Positions 1-5,120 of a stretch of 5,120 bases of DNA are shown piece by piece; the first letter of the stretch is position 1, and the number at the start of each line of letters is the position of its first letter. Origin of the DNA: Rectinema sp003452735 (GTDB lineage Bacteria; Spirochaetota; Spirochaetia; Treponematales; Rectinemataceae); NCBI GenBank assembly GCA_035415815.1, contig DAOOGR010000093.1, positions 1 to 5,120 on the forward strand, written 5' to 3'. Under the pieces are notes generated by a model. The model ran no database searches. It saw only the letters and a program-made list of their open reading frames with translations, and had not been told where the DNA came from. The position numbers and the translations under genes are program-made.

Positions 1-318
1 TATCATGGAAAGCCTGGTAAAGGCCTCTCCATTCAGATGAGCGTTCGACATGGCCCCGTTACGCTCTTGTCCGTAGTCGAAGGCGCCAGAGGAAAAGTAT
101 TTCTCCTGACTGCAGAAGGCGAGTCGGTATCTGGACCGACTTTGCAGATTGGCAACACCAATAGCCGCTATAGATTCCCTATTCCAGCACGCGAGTTTTC
201 CGAAGCTTGGTCTAAACAGGGACCAGCGCATCATTGCGCTATTGGCATAGGGCATGTTGCCGATGAAATCGAAAAAGTGGCTGCTCTATTTGGCATCGAG
301 TGCAACCGCGTCTGTTGA
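1..318 (+). CDS. L-fucose/L-arabinose isomerase family protein, C-terminal part (5' end outside window)
   Basis: The frame is open from base 1 and ends at TGA 316-318, giving the last 105 residues of a longer protein. An internal ATG at 37 is not the start, because the reading frame upstream (YHGKPGKGLSIQ) already carries family-like sequence. The fragment looks like the C-terminal domain of the FucI/AraA ketol isomerases: GPVTLL at about residues 18-23, GNTNSRYRF at about 51-59, GPAHH at about 74-78 and GIGH at about 82-85. In this family a C-terminal histidine helps bind the catalytic metal, and the HH pair here is a plausible candidate. The enzyme would convert an aldose such as L-fucose, L-arabinose or L-rhamnose into its ketose in the cytoplasm. 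It sits 13 bases before the rhamnose-type transporter genes, so it is probably co-transcribed with them. Family membership is fairly secure; the substrate is inference, and the missing N-terminal portion holds most of the active site. Confidence 0.82.
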   Translation, partial: YHGKPGKGLSIQMSVRHGPVTLLSVVEGARGKVFLLTAEGESVSGPTLQIGNTNSRYRFPIPAREFSEAWSKQGPAHHCAIGIGHVADEIEKVAALFGIECNRVC

Positions 319-319
319 A

Positions 320-327
320 AAGGAAGG
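320..327 (+). promoter_or_regulatory. Ribosome binding site of rhaT
   Basis: AAGGAAGG lies 4 bases before the ATG at 332 (7 bases if AGGA at 321-324 is the paired core). It decides the start: the same frame is open further upstream with an ATG at 254, but that would overlap the isomerase coding sequence and has no comparable site. Confidence 0.75.
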
Positions 328-331
328 TATA

Positions 332-1849
332 ATGCCTGATTATATTTTGGAACTAAGACATATATCCAAGTCTTTCCCTGGCGTTCAAGCACTCAAAGAT
401 GTGCATTTTCAGCTAAAGCCTGGAGAAATTCATGCTCTTATGGGAGAAAACGGAGCTGGAAAGTCGACTCTCATCAAGATAATAACCGGCGTATACCAAC
501 CAGACCAGGGGGAGATCTATTTCAATGGACAAAAGATCCATTTTCGAAGCCCTACTGATGCACAGAGACTTGGAATTGCGGCAGTTTACCAGCATGTAGC
601 CTGCTTTCCAGATCTCTCCGTGCTTGAAAATATATTCTTGGGCCACGAGAGCTTCGATCCAGTAACTCGTAAAATCAATTGGCGGGAGCTGCGCAAGAAG
701 GCCGACGATCTCCTCGAAAGCCTAGATGCGGATTTTAGCCCCTCATCCACCATGGGCAACCTTTCGATTGCGCAGCAACAAATAGTCGAAATTGCGAAGG
801 CTCTATCTGTAAACGCCAAGATCCTTATCATGGACGAACCAACCGCCCCGCTGTCTCGACGCGAATGCGAAGACCTCTATCGAATTGTGGAAAATCTGCG
901 CGACACTGGCGTATCGATAATCTTCATTTCGCATCGAATCGAAGATATGTATCGGATAGCCGAGCGGGTTACAGTTCTAAGGGATGGTACCTATGTTGAT
1001 ACTTGGAAGGTACCTGGCCTCGAACAAGCGCAGTTAGTACGAGGAATGGTGGGTCGTGAGATAACTCAATACTTCCCTTCAAGACATATTCAAATTGGAG
1101 AAGAAATATTCCGCGTGGAAAACCTTTCCCGCACGGGGTTTTTCAAGGATATTTCCTTTTCGGTTCGGCGTGGAGAAATCTTAGCGTTGACTGGCCTTGT
1201 GGGTGCTGGACGAACCGAAATTTGCGAAAGCATATACGGTATAGCACCTCGCGATTCGGGCAGATTCTTTCTCGAAGGAAAGGAAATCTCGATTCGGTCT
1301 CCGGAAGAAGCTCTATCTCATGGTATAGGATACCTACCTGAAGACCGGATGAAACAAGGCCTTGTGCTCGACTGGGATTTGGTTCGCAATATCACCCTTG
1401 CATCTCTCAAATCCTTCTGCCAAAGAGGCTTCATGAAGCAGGACCAAGAGCGAGAAATTGCGGCACGCTTGATAAACGATCTCAAGGTAAAAGCCGCTCA
1501 CATCTATGTAAAAGCTTCCACACTCTCTGGAGGAAATCAGCAGAAACTCATCGTGGCTAAGCTTCTAACTTCCAAGCTCAAGCTGATTATTTTGGACGAA
1601 CCGACCAAAGGCGTCGATGTAGGCGCAAAAACCGAGATTTACCGCATCATGAATCAGCTCGCGGAACAAGGCTACGGCATCATAATGATTTCGAGCGAGA
1701 TGCCCGAAGTTCTAGGCATGAGCGATCGCATAGTGGTGCTCCGCGAAGGTCGAAAATCCGCAGAATTCGAGACAGCAGTAGCCACGCAGGAAGCGATCCT
1801 AGAAGCGGCAATGACTAGCCAGAGGAGACAAGCGCATGCAATCGCATAA
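332..1849 (+). CDS. rhaT: Rhamnose-type sugar ABC transporter, tandem ATP-binding protein
   Basis: This 505-residue cytoplasmic protein hydrolyses ATP to drive sugar import through RhaP/RhaQ. It has the two fused nucleotide-binding domains of the RbsA/XylG/MglA carbohydrate-uptake family, at the usual length. Domain 1: Walker A GENGAGKST (38-46), Q-loop Q87, signature LSIAQ (144-148), Walker B ILIMDE (164-169), switch H201. Domain 2: degenerate Walker A GLVGAGRTE with R294 replacing the lysine (288-296), signature LSGGN (398-402), Walker B LIILDE (418-423), and SSE (454-456) where the switch histidine would be. One competent and one degenerate site is normal for this family. The start at 332 follows a good ribosome binding site and gives the family's usual N-terminus. 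The last 14 bases overlap rhaP, implying translational coupling. Substrate is assigned from the neighbours, since the ATPase alone cannot separate rhamnose from ribose or autoinducer-2. The name follows rhizobial usage and is unrelated to the E. coli RhaT symporter. Confidence 0.93.
   Translation: MPDYILELRHISKSFPGVQALKDVHFQLKPGEIHALMGENGAGKSTLIKIITGVYQPDQGEIYFNGQKIHFRSPTDAQRLGIAAVYQHVACFPDLSVLENIFLGHESFDPVTRKINWRELRKKADDLLESLDADFSPSSTMGNLSIAQQQIVEIAKALSVNAKILIMDEPTAPLSRRECEDLYRIVENLRDTGVSIIFISHRIEDMYRIAERVTVLRDGTYVDTWKVPGLEQAQLVRGMVGREITQYFPSRHIQIGEEIFRVENLSRTGFFKDISFSVRRGEILALTGLVGAGRTEICESIYGIAPRDSGRFFLEGKEISIRSPEEALSHGIGYLPEDRMKQGLVLDWDLVRNITLASLKSFCQRGFMKQDQEREIAARLINDLKVKAAHIYVKASTLSGGNQQKLIVAKLLTSKLKLIILDEPTKGVDVGAKTEIYRIMNQLAEQGYGIIMISSEMPEVLGMSDRIVVLREGRKSAEFETAVATQEAILEAAMTSQRRQAHAIA
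1821..1827 (+). promoter_or_regulatory. Ribosome binding site of rhaP
   Basis: AGAGGAG lies 8 bases before the ATG at 1836, inside the last codons of rhaT. It supports the start that overlaps rhaT by 14 bases. Confidence 0.72.
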
Positions 1850-2906
1850 AAAGATAGCATCAAGCGACATCGATCAGTCTCTCAAAGATAATGCTCCGAC
1901 TGGCTCATCCAAATTGAGTGTATCTAAACTGTTGCAGAATTCCGAATCATTTCGAGAGCTAGGTTTGCTTCTCTTTATAATAATCCTATCTACAATATTT
2001 CAACTGCGAAATCCCAGTTTTTTAAGCCTGGCGAATATCAAGGATTTACTTGCCAATACCGCAATTTTGAGCATTCTTTCGGTAGGTATGATGATGGTCA
2101 TTCTGACCCGAGGCATCGATCTGTCGATTGGTTCCACAATGGCTCTATCTGGCATGGTGACAGCGCTAACTGTAAGCGCAAATCCAGAGATATCGCCCTT
2201 GCTATCTTTGCTAGAGGGAATGTCGATTGGACTTGCTGCCGGTTCGATCATCGGTGTGCTTATCGCTTACTTCAATATTCTTCCAATTATTGCAACTCTC
2301 GGCCTTATGAATATTCTTCGAGGCATGACCTACCTTGTTAGCAAGGGTAAATGGGTCAGCGCTTATCAAATGTCGACGGGTTTCAAAAATCTGAGCACAG
2401 GTACTACCTTGGGCATCAATAATCTAATTATTTTTGCAGTAATAATTTATATTTTTTATTCCTATTTTATCAATCAAACCAAGACAGGTCGATATATCTA
2501 TGCCGTGGGTTCAAGTCCAGAGACAGCCGAACTTATTGGTATAAAGCGAAGACGCATTATTCTCCTTGTCTATTCGCTTATGGGTCTGCTTGCTGGATTG
2601 GCTGGTGTGCTGTGGGTAAGCAAATTTGCATCGGCACAGGGAGATACGGCAGTTGGATATGAAATGAACGTAATTGCCGCGACGGTTTTGGGCGGTGTCA
2701 GTGTATCCGGCGGGCGAGGAAGAGTAACGGGCATTATTTTGGGATCGATTCTCTTTGGCATTCTTGCAAATGCCCTGCCACTAATCAATATTTCACCATT
2801 TTGGCAGCAATTCATTCAAGGAATCGTCATCCTTGCTGCCATAATCTCCAATGTTCTGTTGCAGCGGCGAAACGAAAGGGCAGCGCTTAAAAAGCGCGCA
2901 ATTTGA
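1836..2906 (+). CDS. rhaP: Rhamnose-type ABC transporter permease RhaP
   Basis: A 356-residue inner-membrane permease of the RbsC/LsrC class (BPD_transp_2 family), expected to form the sugar channel together with RhaQ. After a hydrophilic N-terminal stretch of about 40 residues there are about nine or ten hydrophobic segments, roughly at 41-57, 74-91, 95-113, 121-147, 150-168, 195-212, 240-260, 275-290, 297-315 and 323-343. Family motifs are GIDLSIGS (93-100), TGRYIYAVG (217-225), and the cytoplasmic loop with LGGVSVSGG (285-293) that is thought to contact the ATPase. GKWV (171-174) and ISPFWQ (319-324) recall rhizobial RhaP more than ribose permease. A basic tail (QRRNERAALKKRAI) ends the protein. 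The gene overlaps rhaT by 14 bases and precedes rhaQ by 10. The P/Q naming follows gene order and remembered similarity; the permease family itself is secure. Confidence 0.9.
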   Translation: MQSHKKIASSDIDQSLKDNAPTGSSKLSVSKLLQNSESFRELGLLLFIIILSTIFQLRNPSFLSLANIKDLLANTAILSILSVGMMMVILTRGIDLSIGSTMALSGMVTALTVSANPEISPLLSLLEGMSIGLAAGSIIGVLIAYFNILPIIATLGLMNILRGMTYLVSKGKWVSAYQMSTGFKNLSTGTTLGINNLIIFAVIIYIFYSYFINQTKTGRYIYAVGSSPETAELIGIKRRRIILLVYSLMGLLAGLAGVLWVSKFASAQGDTAVGYEMNVIAATVLGGVSVSGGRGRVTGIILGSILFGILANALPLINISPFWQQFIQGIVILAAIISNVLLQRRNERAALKKRAI

Positions 2907-2911
2907 GAGGA
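2906..2911 (+). promoter_or_regulatory. Ribosome binding site of rhaQ
   Basis: AGAGGA lies 5 bases before the ATG at 2917 and starts on the last base of the rhaP stop codon. It selects 2917 over the in-frame ATG at 2851, which lies within rhaP and would add a non-conserved, cysteine-containing leader. Confidence 0.72.
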
Positions 2912-2916
2912 AAGAG

Positions 2917-3972
2917 ATGGGAAAATCAGGGCTCGATATCAATAGACCGCATGCGCTCCAACGATACCAGTGGGAAGTTTTTCTCTTTGTTCTTTTTCTG
3001 GCGGTAAATGTCGTAAATTCATTTCTTAGCCCGTATTATCTTAGCCTCGATACATTTTTGAGCACGCCGATGAATTTTCTCGATAAGGCCTTTCTCGTTT
3101 TGCCCATGACGATGATTATTATTCTTGGCAACATCGATGTATCGGTGGGTTCAATCGTAGCGCTCAGCTCTGTGTTGATGGCAGTTTCTTATAATGCAGG
3201 GGTTCCTATGCCTCTGGCTATGGTTTTAGCCCTCCTTGTAAGCACAATCTGCGGTTTTATCAATGGTTTTCTTCAGATCAAGTTTAGAGAGCTTTCCGCA
3301 ACGATTATTACACTCAGCACTATGACGGTTTACCGTGGAATTGCCTATGTGATTCTCGAAGATCGCTCGGCTGGGAAGTTCCCTTCCTGGTTCAGCTTTT
3401 TGGCTTGGGGATACATAGGTAAAGTACCCTTTATCTTCATAGTGTTTATCATCGCCGCGATTATTTTTTCGATTATCATCCATAAAACTCGCTTCGGACG
3501 CATGGTGTACGCAGTCGGAAACAACAGGACCGCCAGCGAATATTCCGGCATTCGAACCGATCGCGTAATTCTTGGCGTAAGCACGCTAGCAGGGCTTATG
3601 GCTGGATTTACTTCGCTCTTTCTTACTTCGCGCATGGGCAGTACAAGACCGAATGTAGCCCTCAACTATGAACTCGATGCTATTGCCATGACAGTATTGG
3701 GTGGAATAAGTACCTCAGGTGGCAAGGGGCGCATTGGTGGACCGCTTATTGCTATTTTCTTGATAGGATTCTTGAACTATGGACTTGGTCTGCGGAATGT
3801 ATCAGCGCAGGTCATCCTCATAATCTTAGGGATTCTTCTCATTCTTTCTGTGCTTGTGCAAAACTTTACCGATCGAGCTAATCGATCTCCAAGGAAATCG
3901 GCCACTCTAGCGCACCGGTCAGGTGTGGGAGATGGTTCAGATATTCATAAAAATTCAGCACAAGGAGGCTGA
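2917..3972 (+). CDS. rhaQ: Rhamnose-type ABC transporter permease RhaQ
   Basis: A 351-residue inner-membrane permease, the second half of the predicted RhaP/RhaQ channel. It is homologous to RhaP but clearly distinct, so the pair is an old heterodimer and not a recent tandem duplication. Hydrophobic segments run roughly at 19-42, 57-71, 75-92, 98-119, 126-146, 169-188, 216-237, 255-265, 275-292 and 297-314. Family motifs are NIDVSVGS (72-79), GRMVYAVGNN (194-203) and LGGISTSGGKG (261-271). WEVFLF near the start, YRGIAYVIL (139-147), and TSRMGSTRP (237-245) match the remembered RhaQ pattern. Residues from about 317 to 351 form an unusual hydrophilic, Ser/Arg/Gly-rich tail. The start at 2917 is set by a good ribosome binding site. 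The stop codon is separated from the rhaS start by one base, and the last codons contain the rhaS ribosome binding site, so termination here likely feeds rhaS translation. Confidence 0.9.
   Translation: MGKSGLDINRPHALQRYQWEVFLFVLFLAVNVVNSFLSPYYLSLDTFLSTPMNFLDKAFLVLPMTMIIILGNIDVSVGSIVALSSVLMAVSYNAGVPMPLAMVLALLVSTICGFINGFLQIKFRELSATIITLSTMTVYRGIAYVILEDRSAGKFPSWFSFLAWGYIGKVPFIFIVFIIAAIIFSIIIHKTRFGRMVYAVGNNRTASEYSGIRTDRVILGVSTLAGLMAGFTSLFLTSRMGSTRPNVALNYELDAIAMTVLGGISTSGGKGRIGGPLIAIFLIGFLNYGLGLRNVSAQVILIILGILLILSVLVQNFTDRANRSPRKSATLAHRSGVGDGSDIHKNSAQGG
3962..3968 (+). promoter_or_regulatory. Strong ribosome binding site of rhaS
   Basis: AAGGAGG, a near-perfect match to the anti-Shine-Dalgarno complement, lies 5 bases before the ATG at 3974. 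It is the strongest such site in the window, in keeping with the need for a binding protein in excess over its membrane partners. It selects 3974 over the in-frame ATG at 3923, which would put a charged leader before the signal peptide. Confidence 0.82.
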
Positions 3973-3973
3973 T

Positions 3974-4048
3974 ATGAAAAAGACAGTATCTAGAGTAGCG
4001 CTTATACTATTCGTACTGGCGCTTATCATTCCATCTGCCGTATTTGCG
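3974..4048 (+). other. Sec signal peptide of RhaS
   Basis: The first 25 codons encode a basic MKK start, a hydrophobic stretch (residues 8-19, VALILFVLALII) and a VFA cleavage motif before AEKPK. The lack of a cysteine at the cleavage site indicates signal peptidase I and a soluble periplasmic product, which points to a diderm cell. Confidence 0.85.
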
Positions 4049-4987
4049 GCAGAGAAGCCAAAATTTGCCATTGTATTCAAGAACACTGGCAATCCATACG
4101 GCGAAAAACAGCTAGAGGGATTCAGAGTCGGCATAGAGGAACAGGGCTTCGAGGCAATTCTGCGCTCACCCGATCTGCCTACCGCCGAGGCACAAATTCA
4201 AATAATCGAGCAGCTTATTGCTCAGAAAGTCGCCTCGATCTGCATTGTCGGCAATGATTATGACGCCCTGACGCCTGTCCTAAAGAAAGCAAGCGCACAA
4301 GGCATCAAGGTGTTCTCTCTCGATTCTTCGGTCAACCCACAGGCGCGATTAACCCATGTAAATCAAGCGGATTCAGAGAAGATCGGCCAGACGCTCATCA
4401 AAGCTGCGTATGACATGGCTGGTGGCAAGGGCGAGATAGCTATTCTCTCGGCGACGAGCCAAGCATCGAATCAGAACATCTGGATCGACTTCATGAAAAA
4501 AGAGCTCGCCAAACCAGAATATAAAGATCTAAAACTCGTCAAGATTGCCTATGGCGATGATCTGCGCGATAAATCCGTCTCCGAAACCGAAGGACTTCTT
4601 CGATCCTATCCAAACTTGAAGGTGATCATAGCCCCAACCACAGTTGGCATAGCCGCAGCTGGAAAAGTGCTCACCGACAAGGGGCTCAAGGGCAAAATCT
4701 TCCTGACCGGTCTTGGATTGCCTTCCGAAATGGCCGAATACATAAACAATGGAGTCTGTCCTTATATGTTCCTCTGGAATCCAATCGACGTGGGTTACCT
4801 TGGATCTTATGTAGCGACTGGCCTTGTGAGTGTCAAGATTACCGGCAAGGTCGGAGAGAAGTTTAGCGCTGGACGTCTAGGAAACTACATCATTACTCAA
4901 GCCCCAGATGGCGGTACCGAAGTATTGCTCGGGCCTCCATTCAAATTCGACAAGAGCAACATCGAAGAGTGGAAAAAAGTGTACTGA
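3974..4987 (+). CDS. rhaS: Rhamnose-type ABC transporter substrate-binding protein
   Basis: A 337-residue secreted sugar-binding protein (periplasmic-binding-protein fold, RbsB/LsrB/RhaS class) that captures substrate and delivers it to RhaP/RhaQ. Residues 1-25 form a Sec signal peptide: MKK, a hydrophobic core, then VFA before predicted cleavage at A25/A26. There is no lipobox cysteine, so it should be soluble in the periplasm. The mature part follows rhizobial RhaS as remembered: KN (36-37), LDSS (116-119), ILSAT (157-161), SNQNIW (165-170), YGDDL (193-197), APTTVG (220-225), TGLGLPSEM (245-253) and LWNPID (267-272). Likely ligand-contact positions by analogy with LsrB are K36, D117, N166, Q167 and P221; N166 in place of the LsrB aspartate argues for rhamnose over autoinducer-2. 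Two cysteines (C90, C262) remain in the mature protein. The gene begins one base after rhaQ and is followed by a stable hairpin. Sugar specificity is inferred from family resemblance. Confidence 0.92.
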   Translation: MKKTVSRVALILFVLALIIPSAVFAAEKPKFAIVFKNTGNPYGEKQLEGFRVGIEEQGFEAILRSPDLPTAEAQIQIIEQLIAQKVASICIVGNDYDALTPVLKKASAQGIKVFSLDSSVNPQARLTHVNQADSEKIGQTLIKAAYDMAGGKGEIAILSATSQASNQNIWIDFMKKELAKPEYKDLKLVKIAYGDDLRDKSVSETEGLLRSYPNLKVIIAPTTVGIAAAGKVLTDKGLKGKIFLTGLGLPSEMAEYINNGVCPYMFLWNPIDVGYLGSYVATGLVSVKITGKVGEKFSAGRLGNYIITQAPDGGTEVLLGPPFKFDKSNIEEWKKVY

Positions 4988-4995
4988 GCGATTTA

Positions 4996-5025
4996 TGCGG
5001 GCTTGCTGAGATATGCAAGCCCGCA
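4996..5025 (+). terminator. GC-rich hairpin after rhaS: weak terminator or mRNA-stabilising stem-loop
   Basis: GCGGGCTTGC (4997-5006) and GCAAGCCCGC (5015-5024) are perfect reverse complements, extended by a T-A pair (4996/5025), giving an 11-bp stem with an 8-base loop. It starts 8 bases after the rhaS stop. The sequence that follows (AATATCCATTTCCATT) has no run of T, so it is a poor intrinsic terminator. It more likely protects the rhaS message from 3' decay or causes partial read-through into rhaM. The hairpin is directly visible; its function is inferred. Confidence 0.7.
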
Positions 5026-5055
5026 ATATCCATTTCCATTGTGCCCTATTGATTT

Positions 5056-5060
5056 AAGGA
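5056..5060 (+). promoter_or_regulatory. Ribosome binding site of rhaM
   Basis: AAGGA lies 7 bases before the ATG at 5068. No convincing -35/-10 promoter was seen in the 80-base gap (4988-5067), so rhaM is probably read from the upstream transcript. Confidence 0.65.
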
Positions 5061-5067
5061 TAAAAAA

Positions 5068-5120
5068 ATGAAACGCTATGCATTTGTCATGCAGCTCAAA
5101 CCTGGAAATGAAGCGGAATA
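5068..5120 (+). CDS. rhaM: L-rhamnose mutarotase, N-terminal start (3' end outside window)
   Basis: Only 17 full codons and two bases of the next are present: MKRYAFVMQLKPGNEAE, then TA-. This aligns without gaps to the start of E. coli RhaM (MIRKAFVMQV, then P12, with E17 and Y18), including the AFVMQ strand typical of the family. The split codon falls where E. coli has Tyr18, near the sugar site, and would be Tyr if the next base is T or C. RhaM proteins are about 104 residues, form dimers with a dimeric alpha/beta-barrel (ferredoxin-like) fold, and interconvert alpha and beta L-rhamnopyranose so that the isomerase receives its preferred anomer. The gene lies 80 bases after rhaS, behind the hairpin, in the same orientation. 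The family call is good for such a short fragment because the operon supports it. Other members of the family act on L-fucose (FucU is a different fold), so rhamnose specificity rests on context. Confidence 0.78.
   Translation, partial: MKRYAFVMQLKPGNEAE

Noticed and set aside
1193..1222. The second Walker A motif of the ATPase lacks its lysine (GLVGAGRTE), suggesting a damaged gene.
   Set aside because: The Arg replacement and the missing switch histidine in domain 2 are normal in the RbsA/XylG family; the frame is intact and of full length.
3345..3665. A 106-codon open frame on the minus strand inside rhaQ, and similar minus-strand frames elsewhere.
   Set aside because: They lie wholly opposite well-supported genes, have no recognisable domain, and their composition mirrors the hydrophobic codons of the sense strand.
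3871..3887. Inverted repeat GATCGA/TCGATC with a 5-base spacer near the end of rhaQ, as a possible operator.
   Set aside because: It lies inside coding sequence with no promoter nearby, and CGAT-containing words are frequent throughout the window, so chance is likely.
1836..3972. Two adjacent permease genes might be a recent tandem duplication.
   Set aside because: The proteins share family motifs but differ widely outside them, and each matches its own RhaP or RhaQ pattern. This is the standard heterodimer.
3974..4987. The binding protein could be LsrB, making this an autoinducer-2 uptake operon.
   Set aside because: The families are related, but the segment at residues 165-170 reads SNQNIW where LsrB has a DQ pair, and the APTTVG and LWNPID motifs follow RhaS. 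The neighbouring isomerase and mutarotase also fit sugar use; there is no lsrK, lsrF or lsrG-like gene in view.
5026..5067. Possible promoter for rhaM in the AT-rich stretch after the hairpin.
   Set aside because: No -35/-10 pair with acceptable spacing was found; read-through from the upstream genes is simpler.

Overview
The window is a tightly packed, one-strand sugar-catabolism operon that most likely imports and processes L-rhamnose. Reading left to right on the + strand it holds: the 3' end of an L-fucose/L-arabinose isomerase-family gene (1-318, cut by the window edge); a tandem-domain sugar ABC ATPase (rhaT, 332-1849); two membrane permeases (rhaP, 1836-2906, and rhaQ, 2917-3972); a secreted sugar-binding protein (rhaS, 3974-4987); a GC-rich hairpin in an 80-base gap; and the first 17-18 codons of an L-rhamnose mutarotase (rhaM, from 5068, cut by the window edge).

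The assignment to rhamnose rests on three independent signals. The binding protein closely follows the rhizobial RhaS family (SNQNIW, APTTVG, TGLGLPSEMA and LWNPID motifs). The two permeases carry the motifs of the RhaP (GKWV, ISPFWQ) and RhaQ (GSTRP) families. The partial last gene begins like E. coli RhaM. RhaS would capture sugar outside the inner membrane, RhaP/RhaQ would form the channel, RhaT would power transport, RhaM would interconvert the anomers, and the upstream isomerase would convert the aldose to a ketose. The kinase, aldolase and regulator are not in the window.

The genes are separated by 13, -14, 10 and 1 bases, each with its own Shine-Dalgarno sequence, so the block from the isomerase to rhaS is almost certainly one transcript. 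No promoter or operator is visible inside the window, so control presumably lies upstream of base 1.

The host cannot be named with certainty. The binding protein has a Sec type I signal peptide and no lipobox, which favours a diderm (Gram-negative-type) cell. Base composition is moderate by eye, and gene order and isomerase type are not those of enterobacteria or rhizobia. A spirochaete or a similar anaerobic gut or sediment bacterium would fit, but this is inference.

Nothing here looks like a new type of biological system. The points worth a second look are the pairing of a fucose-isomerase-type enzyme with a rhamnose transporter and mutarotase, the hairpin without a T-tract after rhaS, and the hydrophilic tail on RhaQ.
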